Source: Anaerocolumna sp. (GTDB taxonomy: Bacteria; Bacillota; Clostridia; Lachnospirales; Lachnospiraceae). Taken from it: DNA of 52,741 nucleotides. Below the pieces are notes generated by a model. That model had not been told where the DNA came from. It ran no database searches and worked only from the letters and a program-made list of their open reading frames with translations. Positions within the stretch are counted from its first letter, which is position 1. Each line of letters starts with the position of its first letter. Position numbers and translations under genes: made by a program. Shown here piece by piece: positions 9,131 through 19,126 of this stretch. Where the stretch lies: positions 1 through 52,741 of the forward strand of contig JAQSXJ010000058.1 of assembly GCA_029256725.1 (NCBI GenBank). Reading direction: 5' to 3'.

Positions 9131-9159
9131 TTGACAGAAGAGTTAAAGAGTTATATAGT
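9131..9159 (+). promoter_or_regulatory. Consensus sigma-A promoter of the maltodextrin LacI regulator
   Basis: TTGACA at 9131-9136 and TATAGT at 9154-9159 are spaced by exactly 17 nt. The TTG of the -35 box is in frame with the downstream gene and could be misread as a start codon. Confidence 0.75.
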
Positions 9160-9168
9160 AATAGTACA

Positions 9169-9180
9169 GAAACCGTTTTC
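9169..9180. promoter_or_regulatory. Operator GAAACCGTTTTC at the regulator's own transcription start
   Basis: The near-palindrome GAAACCGTTTTC starts 10 nt after the -10 box, covering the expected transcription start. The identical 12-mer occurs at 10228-10239 upstream of the first maltodextrin enzyme gene. The core resembles CcpA/MalR-type operators (AA-N-CG-N-T). Autorepression is inferred. Confidence 0.6.
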
Positions 9181-9196
9181 CGCAGGAGGCAAATTG

Positions 9197-10192
9197 ATGG
9201 TATCGATAAATGATGTGGCAAAAAGAGCCGGAGTAGCAAAATCAACGGTATCTAAAGTTTTAAACAATTATAGCCTTGTTAGTAATGAAACCAGATTAAA
9301 AGTTGAGAAGGCAGTTGAGGAGTTGGGATATGTTCCTAATTCAGTGGCAATTTCACTGTCTAAGAAAGAATTTAATCGTGTGGGTTTAATTGTTGACATT
9401 CGCCATAATAGTCAGTTTGTCGATGAAATCAGCATGCAATATCTAACGGGTGCCTTTGAAAAGGCGAAAGAGTACCACCTTGAAGTGGTAACATTTTTCA
9501 GTTCTCAGTTTGATGAGATGAATTACAAACAAGTAACAGCTTATCTTAAGTCTCAGCGGATTAATTGCTTAATTATTTACAATTTATCAATTGAGAATAA
9601 GAATTTATATAAAATAATAGAGAAACAGGAATTTTTCTGTGTCCTAGTAGATTCACCTATTATAAATAATAGGACCTCCTCGGTATCCATAGACCAATTC
9701 TTGGCCCAGTATGAAGTAGCTAAGAAAACATTTGATGAGAATGAATACATTGATAAAGTTTTATATATAGCAGGCGGAGCAGGCGGATATATTACCAATC
9801 AAAGACTTGATGCCATGAAGAAGCTAAAAGAAGAGTATGGTTTTGAGCTGATTGTAAAGTATGGGGATTTTAATGAATATAAGGCCAGAGAGATAACCTT
9901 AAACTACGCTAAGAAAATAAATGCTATAGTATGTGCATCTGATCTTATGGCTATTGGGGCTGTGTTTGCGCTTACAGAGCTGGATATATTCAGGCCGGTC
10001 AGTGGATTTGACGGAATTAGATTAATGGGTTACACCAAGATAGCGATGAATACTGTGAGGCAGAATTTTAATCTGAAGTCCAAACAGGCATTTGACGAAT
10101 TAAAGAAATTATTAGACGGCGAACAAGGCCAGCATACGAAAATACCTTATGAGGTATGTAGAATTGATTATATGGATGTCATTCAAAAATAA
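9197..10192 (+). CDS. LacI family regulator, likely controls the maltodextrin locus
   Basis: This 331-residue regulator has a canonical helix-turn-helix (VSINDVAKRAGVAKSTVSKVLNN) and hinge helix (VEKAVEELGYVPNSVAISLS), then a sugar-binding-type core with VGLIVDIRHNSQF, RINCLIIYNLS, AIVCASDLMAIGAVFAL and IRLMGYTKIAMNTVRQ. The ATG at 9197 is chosen because GGAGG lies 8 nt upstream; the in-frame TTG at 9131 is part of the -35 box. It is the first gene before the starch and maltodextrin enzymes and shares an identical operator with them. That context suggests a MalR-like repressor relieved by maltose or maltodextrin. The ligand is inferred, not shown. Confidence 0.92.
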   Translation: MVSINDVAKRAGVAKSTVSKVLNNYSLVSNETRLKVEKAVEELGYVPNSVAISLSKKEFNRVGLIVDIRHNSQFVDEISMQYLTGAFEKAKEYHLEVVTFFSSQFDEMNYKQVTAYLKSQRINCLIIYNLSIENKNLYKIIEKQEFFCVLVDSPIINNRTSSVSIDQFLAQYEVAKKTFDENEYIDKVLYIAGGAGGYITNQRLDAMKKLKEEYGFELIVKYGDFNEYKAREITLNYAKKINAIVCASDLMAIGAVFALTELDIFRPVSGFDGIRLMGYTKIAMNTVRQNFNLKSKQAFDELKKLLDGEQGQHTKIPYEVCRIDYMDVIQK

Positions 10193-10204
10193 AGGGTATG
10201 TCTA

Positions 10205-10239
10205 TATAATTTTTTCATAGCATTACGGAAACCGTTTTC
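10205..10239 (+). promoter_or_regulatory. Promoter -10 and operator of the maltodextrin operon
   Basis: TATAAT at 10205-10210 is followed by the operator GAAACCGTTTTC at 10228-10239, the same 12-mer as at 9169-9180. No good -35 box is seen, which would fit an activated or weak promoter. The site lies about 95 nt before the cyclomaltodextrinase ATG. Repression by the LacI protein at 9197, or by CcpA, is inferred. Confidence 0.5.
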
Positions 10240-10333
10240 TGTGATTTGTCTTAGTATCTCAATAATGTATTAATTTAGACTTTATTAAAGTAACCAGGAT
10301 TGACTTAGGTATGCATGTGACAAAGGAGCTACA

Positions 10334-12085
10334 ATGAAATTAGAAGCAGTTTACCATAGAACCTCAGATAATTACTGTTATCCGTTAAATGAAGAGGATC
10401 TTATTATAAATCTAAAAACCGGTCATGATGTTGAGAGAGTTTATATCTATTACGGCGATCCATTCGAGAATGGAATTCTAGGTGGAAACTGGAAGTGGAG
10501 TGGTGTAGAAGAAGAACTCATATATAAGAAGAATTTAACCCGTCATATTTGGTGGACCACAACTGTAAAACCACAGTATAAAAGATGCAAATATTATTTT
10601 AAATTAGTTAGCGGTAAAGATTCCATTTATTATTTTGAAGATGGATTTTATACGGAAAATGAGATGAATCACCAGGGGAAAAGCCTGTCATACTTTACAT
10701 TTCCATGGATGAATGCAATTGACATTAACACAACACCTGATTGGGTAAATAACACCGTCTGGTATCAGATATTTCCCGAGCGTTTTAGCAATGGGGATAC
10801 GAACAACGATCCGGCGGGTACGAAACCCTGGAGCTTTCATAGGGTTACCAATGAAGAGTTCTATGGCGGTGATTTACAGGGAATCATAGATCGTCTGGAT
10901 TATTTGCAGGATTTGGGAATCAATGGAATATATCTGACCCCTATTTTTGAAGCAGGAAGCAGTCATAAATACGACACGAAAGATTATAGGAAGATTGATC
11001 CTCATTTTGGCGATGAAAAGGTATTTAAAAACCTTGTTGATAAGGCCCATGAAAAGGGAATCCGTATTATGCTGGACGGTGTATTTAACCATTGCGGCAA
11101 AAATTTCGCACCTTGGCTTGATGTATTAGAACGTGGACCTGAATCAAAGTATTATAACTGGTTTATGATTAACAAATGGCCTTTTGATAAAACCAGGCAT
11201 GATACAAAGGACGGCTCCTTTTATTCATTTGCTTTTACCTCCAGGATGCCTAAATTAAACACCAATAACCCAGAGGTTAATAAATATCTAATGGATATCG
11301 TAGAATACTGGGTGAAAAATTATGATATAGATGGCTTGAGACTTGATGTGGCTAATGAAGTGTCTCATAGATTTTGTAAGGATTTAAGGAAACTGACCAA
11401 AGCTATAAAACCTGATTTTTATTTATTAGGTGAGATTTGGCATGATGCCATGACCTGGCTTATAGGAGATGAATTCGATGCCGTTATGAATTATCCCCTT
11501 GCAACTTCCATAGCAGATTTTTGGCTGTATCCTGAAAAGACCAGTTATGATTTTGAATGTGGTATCAATCATAATTTTACAATGTATATGCAGCAGACCA
11601 ATAATGTTTTATTTAATTTATTAGACTCTCATGATACGAACCGTTTAATTGATAAAGTAAAAGATATCGATGTATTTTATCAGCAGCTTGCTTTGTTATT
11701 TACCATGCCGGGCAGCCCTTGTATTTATTATGGGACAGAATTTGCAATGGAGGGTAGTTATGATCCGGATTGCAGAAGATGTATGCCTTGGGAGGAAATA
11801 GCTTCCGGTTTATTCGGGGAAAAAATAAATATTACAAAAACACTTATTCGATTGAGAAAATCAAACAATGCATTTAAAAGTAAACATTTTCATTTTATAG
11901 AAGATAAAAATAATAAAAGAATTATTCATTTTATAAAAACAGATGAGGATCACAAACGGGTGGAAGTAATCTTAAACTGTTCAGAGCGTGATACTACAAT
12001 TGAAAAAAAGGGCAATGAATTATTTAGCTTGTTAGCAGTAGATAATATATTAAAACCAAAAGGTGTTTATATACAGCAAATATAA
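10334..12085 (+). CDS. Cyclomaltodextrinase/neopullulanase-type GH13 alpha-glycosidase
   Basis: This is a 583-residue cytoplasmic enzyme (no signal peptide) that hydrolyses cyclodextrins, pullulan or maltodextrins. The first ~120 residues match the N-terminal CBM34-like beta domain of the GH13_20 subfamily (LEAVYHRTSDNYCYPLN ... VYIYYGDPF). The catalytic barrel starts at VWYQIFPERFSNGD. The four GH13 regions are seen: DGVFNHCG, GLRLDVANEV (nucleophile Asp), LLGEIWHD (acid Glu) and LLDSHDTNRL (Asp). AAAGGAG precedes the ATG. It is the first enzyme of the operon, 45 nt before malQ. Maltogenic amylase or neopullulanase activity cannot be told apart by sequence alone. Confidence 0.93.
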   Translation: MKLEAVYHRTSDNYCYPLNEEDLIINLKTGHDVERVYIYYGDPFENGILGGNWKWSGVEEELIYKKNLTRHIWWTTTVKPQYKRCKYYFKLVSGKDSIYYFEDGFYTENEMNHQGKSLSYFTFPWMNAIDINTTPDWVNNTVWYQIFPERFSNGDTNNDPAGTKPWSFHRVTNEEFYGGDLQGIIDRLDYLQDLGINGIYLTPIFEAGSSHKYDTKDYRKIDPHFGDEKVFKNLVDKAHEKGIRIMLDGVFNHCGKNFAPWLDVLERGPESKYYNWFMINKWPFDKTRHDTKDGSFYSFAFTSRMPKLNTNNPEVNKYLMDIVEYWVKNYDIDGLRLDVANEVSHRFCKDLRKLTKAIKPDFYLLGEIWHDAMTWLIGDEFDAVMNYPLATSIADFWLYPEKTSYDFECGINHNFTMYMQQTNNVLFNLLDSHDTNRLIDKVKDIDVFYQQLALLFTMPGSPCIYYGTEFAMEGSYDPDCRRCMPWEEIASGLFGEKINITKTLIRLRKSNNAFKSKHFHFIEDKNNKRIIHFIKTDEDHKRVEVILNCSERDTTIEKKGNELFSLLAVDNILKPKGVYIQQI

Positions 12086-12130
12086 AAGACACATACTCAT
12101 CAGCGAGCTATTTTAAGGAGAATAAGTATT

Positions 12131-13582
12131 ATGAGAGAAGCAGGAATACTATTACCTATATCATCACTACCGTCAAGTCATGGAATCGGCGATATGGGAC
12201 AATATAGTTATGAATTGATTGATTTATTAAAACAAGGCGGGTTTCGTATCTGGCAGATATTACCCTTAAATCCTTTGGGATATGGTAATTCACCTTACCA
12301 ACCATACTCCTCCTTTGCAGGTGATGAGATTTATATAAGTCTGGATGAGCTCTTTCGTGAAGGTTTGCTAAAGAAAAAGGCACCAAAGTTTGGTCAAAAA
12401 GAACAAGCTGTTGATTATGAAAAAGTAAGAAGTTTTAAGGAAATCTATTTAAAACAGGCTTTTTCTAATTTCCTTCCGGATGAGGGATATGAAGACTTTG
12501 CAAAACAGCCTTGGGTTTATTCCTATGGTGTATTCTTAACTTTAAAAAAGAAAAATGATTTAAAATGCTGGAATGAATGGGAAGACGAACAAAAGGAATG
12601 GATAAAGACAAAAACATTTGATGTCTCTGTCTTTGAGGAAGATATACGCTATGAAATGTTCGTACAGTATCAATTCTATAAACAGTGGATGAAAGTAAAG
12701 GCTTATGCTAACGAAAACGGTATTAGAATAATGGGTGATATACCTTTTTATGTGGGAATAGATTCCCTGGATGTTTGGGCAAACCAGGAATGCTTTTTGT
12801 TAGGGGCAGATGGTAAACCTACATTTATCGCAGGTGTTCCGCCGGATTATTTTAGCGCTACAGGCCAAAGATGGGGTAATCCAATTTATGACTGGGATTA
12901 TTTAAAAGAACAGAATTATGAGTTCTGGTTAGATAGAATTGATTACAACAGTAAGTTATTTGATATAATCCGAATTGATCATTTCCGTGCCTTTGATACC
13001 TATTGGAAAATTCCTTCCTCCTGTGAAACAGCTGTTGAAGGTGAGTGGTTAGAAGCACCGGGATATGAAGTGTTTAACCTGATTGCTAAGAAATTTCCGA
13101 AGGTTGAAATTATTGCTGAGGATTTAGGTGACTTAAGAGCAGAAGTTCATGTCTTAAAAAATCATTTTGCGTTAAAAGGTATGAAGATTGTTCAGTTTAC
13201 TTTTGACCCGAAGGAAAATAACAATAACTTTGAAGATGTTAAAAACATGGTTATATATACAGGAAGTCATGACAATCAAACCATGAAAGGTTGGTATTTG
13301 TCCCAGGATAAAAAAACTCGGTATGCTATAAGAAAAGCTCTAAAAAAATCAGGATATGAAGACAGAGTTATATCGAAAAGATTCGTAAAGCTGACCCTTG
13401 ACAGTATTGCAGAAATGGCAATCTTACCAGTTCAGGATTTAATCAATTTGGGAGATGAAGCAAGAATCAACACACCGGGGACATTAGGTTCACCAAACTG
13501 GGAATGGAAATTAAACAGTTTTAAAAGCTTTAAGAAGGAAATCAGTAGCTTAAAAGAATTAATACAGGCAAGTAATCGGTAG
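12131..13582 (+). CDS. malQ: 4-alpha-glucanotransferase (amylomaltase, GH77)
   Basis: This 483-residue cytoplasmic enzyme moves glucan segments between maltodextrins so that glycogen phosphorylase has longer substrates. Hallmarks are AGILLPISSLPSSHGIGDMG at the N-terminus, GYGNSPYQPYSSFAG, GDIPFYVGIDSLDVWAN, RIDHFRAFDTYW (nucleophile Asp), IIAEDLGDL (acid Glu) and YTGSHDNQTMKGW. The length is normal for bacterial MalQ. AAGGAG lies before the ATG, 45 nt after the cyclomaltodextrinase. It is followed by a 97-nt gap holding a hairpin and a short frame, then glycogen phosphorylase. Confidence 0.96.
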   Translation: MREAGILLPISSLPSSHGIGDMGQYSYELIDLLKQGGFRIWQILPLNPLGYGNSPYQPYSSFAGDEIYISLDELFREGLLKKKAPKFGQKEQAVDYEKVRSFKEIYLKQAFSNFLPDEGYEDFAKQPWVYSYGVFLTLKKKNDLKCWNEWEDEQKEWIKTKTFDVSVFEEDIRYEMFVQYQFYKQWMKVKAYANENGIRIMGDIPFYVGIDSLDVWANQECFLLGADGKPTFIAGVPPDYFSATGQRWGNPIYDWDYLKEQNYEFWLDRIDYNSKLFDIIRIDHFRAFDTYWKIPSSCETAVEGEWLEAPGYEVFNLIAKKFPKVEIIAEDLGDLRAEVHVLKNHFALKGMKIVQFTFDPKENNNNFEDVKNMVIYTGSHDNQTMKGWYLSQDKKTRYAIRKALKKSGYEDRVISKRFVKLTLDSIAEMAILPVQDLINLGDEARINTPGTLGSPNWEWKLNSFKSFKKEISSLKELIQASNR

Positions 13583-13605
13583 ACAGGAACACATAGCGGC
13601 ACAAG

Positions 13606-13671
13606 GAAGGAGGCAAGTTTGTGATTGCGTACCACAAACTTGATATGTGCAAAGAGCGTACGCAAGAATAG
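13606..13671 (+). promoter_or_regulatory. Intergenic hairpin with a possible 16-codon leader frame before glgP
   Basis: CAAGTTTGTG (13614-13623) and CACAAACTTG (13633-13642) form a perfect 10-bp stem with a 9-nt loop and no T tract. AAGGAGG at 13606 is followed by GTG at 13621, opening a frame of 16 codons ([16 protein letters not shown]) that stops at 13669-13671, a few bases before the glgP ribosome binding site. The stem would cover its start codon. It could couple translation of glgP or stabilise the mRNA end. Translation is unproven. Confidence 0.35.
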
Positions 13672-13679
13672 AGGTTAAA

Positions 13680-15929
13680 ATGTTAGAAAAGATATTACAG
13701 AAAAGTTATGGCAAATCCATAGCAGAGTGCAGCAATGAAGAAATATACTTCGGCCTCTTAGAAATGTCAAAAGAAATGGCTAAAGAGAAATACGTAGATA
13801 ATGGTAAGAAGAAAATCTATTACATTTCAGCTGAATTTTTAATAGGTAAGTTGTTATCCAATAACCTGATTAACTTAGGAATTTATGATGAAGTTAGAGA
13901 AATATTAAAAGAGAATGGTAAATCCATAGCAGAGGTTGAGAATGTGGAGCTGGAACCCTCCCTTGGAAATGGTGGACTTGGAAGGTTAGCAGCATGTTTC
14001 ATGGATTCCATTGCAACACTTGGACTTAATGGTGCAGGCATTGGATTAAATTATCACTTTGGACTATTTAAGCAGGTATTTGAGGAAAATCTTCAAAAAG
14101 AAGAAAGGAATCCCTGGATAACAAATGAGAGCTGGCTTGTAAAAAGTGATAAATCTTATACAGTACAGTTTAAGGATTTAACCGTAACATCAAAGCTGTA
14201 TGATATTGCAGTTACTGGATATGATAATCGTACGAATTGGCTTCATTTATTTGATATTGATACAATTGATGAGACTATTGTTAAGAGTGGTATTTCCTTT
14301 GAAAAAGATGATATTGCAAAGAATCTTACCTTGTTCTTATATCCTGATGACAGCGATGAAAAGGGTGAGCTCTTAAGAATTTATCAGCAATATTTTATGG
14401 TAAGTAATGCAGCACAAATGGTTCTGGAAGAGTGTGAGAAAAAGGGCAGTAATCTATATGACCTTTATGATTATGCAGTGATACAGATTAATGATACCCA
14501 TCCAACAATGGTTATACCTGAGTTAATACGCTTAATGGTATTAAGAGGTATTGAAATGGATGCGGCAATTGAAATTGTTTCTAAGACCTGTGCTTACACA
14601 AACCACACCATATTATCAGAAGCATTAGAAAAATGGCCTATCAAATATTTAAAGAAAGTAGTTCCGCAATTACTGCCAATTATTGAAGTTTTAGATAATA
14701 AAGTCAGAAGAAAATTTGAGGATCCATCAGTAACTATAATTGATAAAGATGACAGAGTGCATATGGCTCATATTGATATACATTACGGCTTTAGCGTAAA
14801 TGGAGTTGCAGCCCTTCACACAGAGATTTTAAAGCAAAATGAGTTAAATAACTTTTATAAGATTTATCCTGAGAAATTTAATAATAAAACCAATGGTATT
14901 ACTTTCCGCAGATGGTTGATGCACTGTAATTATCCCCTTACAAAGTATCTGACCGAAGTTATCGGAGACGGATTTAAGAGGGATGCAGATCAGTTAGAGA
15001 AACTTTTAGCATTCAAAGAAGATAACACCGTACAAACAACTTTATTACATATCAAACATGAGAATAAAGTTGCGTTAAAAGATCATTTATTTAAAACCCA
15101 AGGTATTGAAATTAATGAAAATTCTATCTTTGACATACAGATCAAGCGTTTACACGAATATAAGAGACAACAGATGAATGCTTTGTATATCATTCATAAA
15201 TACCTTGAAATTAAGAAGGGTATAATACCAGTAACTCCAATCACACTGATATTTGGAGCCAAGGCAGCACCTGCTTATATTATAGCGAAAGACATTATAC
15301 ATTTAATTCTTTGCTTACAGGAATTAATAAATAACGATAAAGAGGTTAGTCCTTACCTAAAGGTAGTTATGGTTGAAAACTATAATGTCACCTTAGCGGA
15401 AAAATTGATTCCTGCATGTGATATATCAGAACAAATATCTTTAGCTTCCAAAGAGGCCAGTGGTACCGGTAACATGAAGTTCATGCTGAACGGTGCAATA
15501 ACGCTAGGTACAATGGATGGTGCAAATGTTGAGATTGCTGAACTTGTAGGGGATGATAATATCTATATCTTTGGAGAGTCCAGTGAGGAAGTAATTGCTC
15601 ATTATGAAAATAGTGATTATATTTCCAAAGACTATTATGAAGCAGACAAAGAAATTAAGGAGATGGTTGACTTTATTGTAAGCAAGACCTTAATGAAGAT
15701 AGGTAAAAAAGAAAATCTGGAACGTTTGTACAAGGAAATTCTTAATAAAGACTGGTTCATGACTCTGTTAGATCTTAAAGAATATATAGCAAAAAAAGAA
15801 GAAATCATAGCTGATTATGAAGACAGAGATAAATGGGCAAAAATGATGATTGAAAATATTGGTAGAGCCGGATATTTCTCATCTGATAGAACGATAGCAG
15901 AGTACAATGAAGATATATGGAATGTCTAA
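13680..15929 (+). CDS. glgP: Glycogen/maltodextrin phosphorylase
   Basis: This 749-residue PLP enzyme splits alpha-1,4 glucans with phosphate to glucose-1-phosphate. Family hallmarks are [16 protein letters not shown] near the start, [62 protein letters not shown] and the PLP site region [15 protein letters not shown]. The ATG at 13680 has GAGG 7 nt upstream; an in-frame ATG at 13647 has no such site. It sits after malQ and before the importer binding protein, so it is the phosphorolytic step for imported dextrins or stored glycogen. The ending is normal. Confidence 0.95.
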   Translation: MLEKILQKSYGKSIAECSNEEIYFGLLEMSKEMAKEKYVDNGKKKIYYISAEFLIGKLLSNNLINLGIYDEVREILKENGKSIAEVENVELEPSLGNGGLGRLAACFMDSIATLGLNGAGIGLNYHFGLFKQVFEENLQKEERNPWITNESWLVKSDKSYTVQFKDLTVTSKLYDIAVTGYDNRTNWLHLFDIDTIDETIVKSGISFEKDDIAKNLTLFLYPDDSDEKGELLRIYQQYFMVSNAAQMVLEECEKKGSNLYDLYDYAVIQINDTHPTMVIPELIRLMVLRGIEMDAAIEIVSKTCAYTNHTILSEALEKWPIKYLKKVVPQLLPIIEVLDNKVRRKFEDPSVTIIDKDDRVHMAHIDIHYGFSVNGVAALHTEILKQNELNNFYKIYPEKFNNKTNGITFRRWLMHCNYPLTKYLTEVIGDGFKRDADQLEKLLAFKEDNTVQTTLLHIKHENKVALKDHLFKTQGIEINENSIFDIQIKRLHEYKRQQMNALYIIHKYLEIKKGIIPVTPITLIFGAKAAPAYIIAKDIIHLILCLQELINNDKEVSPYLKVVMVENYNVTLAEKLIPACDISEQISLASKEASGTGNMKFMLNGAITLGTMDGANVEIAELVGDDNIYIFGESSEEVIAHYENSDYISKDYYEADKEIKEMVDFIVSKTLMKIGKKENLERLYKEILNKDWFMTLLDLKEYIAKKEEIIADYEDRDKWAKMMIENIGRAGYFSSDRTIAEYNEDIWNV

Positions 15930-16056
15930 ATATTTAATAGATACGAAATAAAATGTCAGGAAATTATATGGAAATATGATTTCCAGACACTTTATGATAG
16001 AAACTAATATGACGAAAGTCATATCAATTTATCAAATTTAAAGGAGAGGTAGATTT

Positions 16057-17333
16057 ATGAAAAAGAAACTATTAGCATTACTTTTGGCAACCACAGTAGT
16101 AGCATCATTAGTTGAACACCTACAAACCCAGGAACAGAGACAGAAGCAACGAAAGCTCCTGAAGGAACAGAAGCTCCTGCAGAAGTAGAAGATGTTACTT
16201 TGAAAGTTTGGGCACCTGAAAATCAGATTAAAGATGGAACAATGGATTCCATGACAAAATCCTTCCAGGCATTACATCCTGAATGGAATATAACTTTCAC
16301 TGTTGAAACACAAGGTGAAGATACTTTAAAAGATGAAATCCTTAAAGACGTTACAGCAGCTGGTGATGTATTCTTCTTTGCCAATGACCAGTTAAACGAA
16401 TTAATCAATGCCGGTGCAATTGCAAGACTTGGCGGTTCCACAGAGGAAATGGTTAAAACAACAATGTCTCAGGAAGTTGTTAATACTGTAACAAAAGATG
16501 ACGCTATCTATGGTATTCCTTTTACACATAATACATTTTTTATGTACTATGACAAATCTCTTTTAACTGCAGATGATATCAAATCTGTTGAAGGCATTAT
16601 GGCGAAAGAAACAGCTGATAACGTTTACAATTTCTGCTTTGATTCAGCAGGTGGCTGGAAATTAGGCGCTTGGTATTATGGAGCAGGTTTAACAATCTAT
16701 GGTGAAAGCCAAACAGATTTCGCTGCCGGTGCTAACTGGAATAACGAAACCGGAGTTGCTGTTACGAATTACTTAATCGACTTAATAAACAATCCTAAAA
16801 CTGCATTTGCTGATGATATTTCTCTTTCAGAGTTAACAGCAGATCATAGAATTGGTGCTTGGTTTGACGGTTCCTGGAACTATAATTTATACAAAGATGC
16901 TTTAGGTGATGACTTAGGCGTAGCAGTTATTCCTACATTTAATCCAGATGGAACTGATCATCAGTTAAAAGGTTTCTATGGTTCTAAAGCAATTGGCGTT
17001 AATTCACAGGCTGCTTTCCCTGCTGTAGCAGTAGCATTCGCAGCTTACCTTGGAAGCGAAGAAATGCAGGTTCAGCGTTTTGAAGAAACAGGTCAGGTTC
17101 CTACAAACCTTACAGCCGGAGAATCTGAAGCAGTTCAGGCTGATGAAGTAGCTAAGGTTATTGTTGAAGAATCAAACACAGCATCTGTAATGCAGCCAAC
17201 TTCCTCAGAATTTAGCTCCAGATATTGGGCTAACGCTACTGCAATTGCAACTGAAATTAAAAGTGGTGATTTAAATAAAGACAATGTAAAAGAAAAATTA
17301 GATACATTTGTTGGTACTTTAGCTGTTGAATAA
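16057..17333 (+). pseudogene. Maltodextrin ABC transporter binding protein, signal-peptide frame broken at the lipobox
   Basis: AAGGAGAGG precedes ATG 16057, which encodes a signal peptide (MKKKLLALLLATTVVASL) that then runs out of frame to a TAG at 16186-16188. The mature protein is in another frame from 16116 (TPTNPGTETEATKAPEG, then VTLKVWAPENQ) to the stop at 17333. An insertion of 1 base (mod 3) would rejoin them, and the expected lipobox cysteine is missing, so some ten bases seem deleted. The mature part is a full-length extracellular solute-binding protein (family 1, MalE-like: FTHNTFFMYYDKS, GAWFDGSWNY, GFYGSKAIGVNSQA). If real, the protein is not exported. An assembly indel is the main alternative. 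Hairpins at 15961-16024 (including ATATGAC-GAAA-GTCATAT) precede it. Confidence 0.8.
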
Positions 17334-17402
17334 AGAAATCAAATATATATAAATTGTATTGAATATATGTAGAAATAGTTAATAGATTAAACTTAAGTAT
17401 TC

Positions 17403-17457
17403 TCTGGGCAACTTTTGAAAAATTGGTTCATCCTATATCATTTTCCAGTTGCCCAGA
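17403..17457 (+). terminator. Stem-loop between the binding protein and malF
   Basis: TCTGGGCAACT (17403-17413) pairs with AGTTGCCCAGA (17447-17457), an 11-bp stem with a 33-nt loop. There is no T tract. In binding-protein operons such a stem often protects the upstream mRNA and lowers permease expression; that role is inferred. The rest of the 398-nt gap (17334-17731) holds no convincing gene. Confidence 0.5.
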
Positions 17458-17731
17458 TAAGTTTAGAGTATCAAAAGCCAGTTTACTATTAAGGATAGAA
17501 TATTCGTTAGTACATAATAGGAACTGACATAACTATAATTAATTTTTAAGATGTCTTTTGATGCCCTAAACCTAGTACTACCTTGTATAAATTTAACTTA
17601 ATTCAGCATCTGCTATTTACGCTGATTCAGTATTGTCCTCAATTAGAGCAGCAGTACACGAAAATTATTTTTATGTGGGAGGCTGTTAAAACAGTTCTCC
17701 TTCTATCTATCTTAAGAAAAGGAGTTGGATT

Positions 17732-19126
17732 ATGGCACACAAAAAGCAAAAAAAGTCAAATATCTACGCACCCTTACGTGATGTCGCTTTTGGAACTGCT
17801 TTTACAAAAGGAAATGGAATTACTAAACTGTCTGCGGTTTTCTTCGGTTTAGGTAATCTTGTTCATAAGCAGATTATTCGCGGTCTAATTATGTTAGCGT
17901 TTGAACTTGCTTATATTTATTACATGATAACTTTTGGTTTGAATTCAATCAGAGACTTTATTACATTAGGAACCAAAGTACAGGAAGAAGTTTTTAATGA
18001 AACGAAGCAGATTTATGAATATGTAACTGGTGATAATTCCATGTTATGCCTATTATATGGTGTTGTAACTATATTTCTGACTCTTGGTTTTATTCTGTTT
18101 TTAACCACTTCAGTAAAGAGTGCCTATATCACTCAGAAAAAAGTTGAAACAGGCAAACCAGTTCCAAAGTTTAAAGATGATTTAAGTTCCCTATTAGAAC
18201 AAAATCTGCACAAAACCTTGCTGTTTTTACCGATAACAGGAGTTTTATGCTTTACGGTTGTACCCATAGTGTTCATGATCTTAATAGCATTTACAAACTA
18301 TGACAGGAATCATCAGACACCTGGTAATTTATTTGACTGGGTAGGTTTTGATAACTTTATATCTATGTTTTCTGGTAACGGTGTGTTGGCAAATACATTT
18401 TGGCCAGTACTGGGATGGACCGTTATTTGGGCAATCTTTGCAACCTTTACCTGTTACATTTTAGGTATGTTATTAGCTATTGTTATCAACCGTGAAGGTA
18501 CGAGATTTAAGGGATTTTGGAGATTTTTATTTGTATTATCAGTTGCAGTTCCTCAATTCGTATCCTTACTTACCATGAGAACAATCTTTAACACAAATGG
18601 TGCGGTGAATGCGATACTTCGTGATATTGGAATAATTGGTGCAAGTCAGTCAGTACCATTTTTTACAGATCCAACAATCGCTAAGATCACAATCATATGT
18701 ATTAATATTTGGATTGGTGTTCCTTTTACTATGTTAACTACTACAGGTATACTGCAAAATATACCAAAGGACTTATATGAAGCAGCAAAAGTAGACGGTG
18801 CCAATGCATTTGTTACTTATTTTAAAATAACGATGCCATATATGTTATTTGTAACCACACCAACCTTGATTACTTCCTTTGTTGGTAATATTAATAACTT
18901 TAATGTTATTTTCTTATTATCAGGAGGCGGTCCTGAATCCCTTGAATATTATTATGCGGGAAAAACAGACCTCTTAGTTACCTGGTTATACAAATTAACG
19001 ATGACAAATAAGGACTATAATTTAGGTGCCGTTATCGGTATTATTGTATTTATAATACTCGCAACATTATCCTTGTTAACCTACCGAAAAACAGGATCTT
19101 ACAAAGATGAGGAGACATTCCAATAA
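17732..19126 (+). CDS. Maltodextrin ABC transporter permease (MalF-like)
   Basis: This 464-residue integral membrane protein forms one half of the importer channel. An N-terminal extension (residues 1-~130) has two hydrophobic segments after FFGLGNLVHKQIIRGL, as in clostridial MalF proteins. The core has further membrane segments and the ABC permease EAA loop (DLYEAAKVDGANAFVTYFKITMPYM). AAAAGGAG lies 8-9 nt before the ATG. Its stop overlaps the MalG start by one base, so the two are translationally coupled. The ATPase subunit is not in this cluster, so a shared multi-sugar ATPase (MsmX-like) elsewhere is likely. Confidence 0.93.
   Translation: MAHKKQKKSNIYAPLRDVAFGTAFTKGNGITKLSAVFFGLGNLVHKQIIRGLIMLAFELAYIYYMITFGLNSIRDFITLGTKVQEEVFNETKQIYEYVTGDNSMLCLLYGVVTIFLTLGFILFLTTSVKSAYITQKKVETGKPVPKFKDDLSSLLEQNLHKTLLFLPITGVLCFTVVPIVFMILIAFTNYDRNHQTPGNLFDWVGFDNFISMFSGNGVLANTFWPVLGWTVIWAIFATFTCYILGMLLAIVINREGTRFKGFWRFLFVLSVAVPQFVSLLTMRTIFNTNGAVNAILRDIGIIGASQSVPFFTDPTIAKITIICINIWIGVPFTMLTTTGILQNIPKDLYEAAKVDGANAFVTYFKITMPYMLFVTTPTLITSFVGNINNFNVIFLLSGGGPESLEYYYAGKTDLLVTWLYKLTMTNKDYNLGAVIGIIVFIILATLSLLTYRKTGSYKDEETFQ

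Noticed and set aside
9131..9196. N-terminal extension of the second LacI protein from a TTG at 9131
   Set aside because: That TTG is the first half of a TTGACA -35 box with an ideal 17-nt spacer; the ATG at 9197 has GGAGG.
17583..17852. 89-codon frame before malF
   Set aside because: No ribosome site, overlaps the malF start in another frame, and the peptide has no recognisable pattern.
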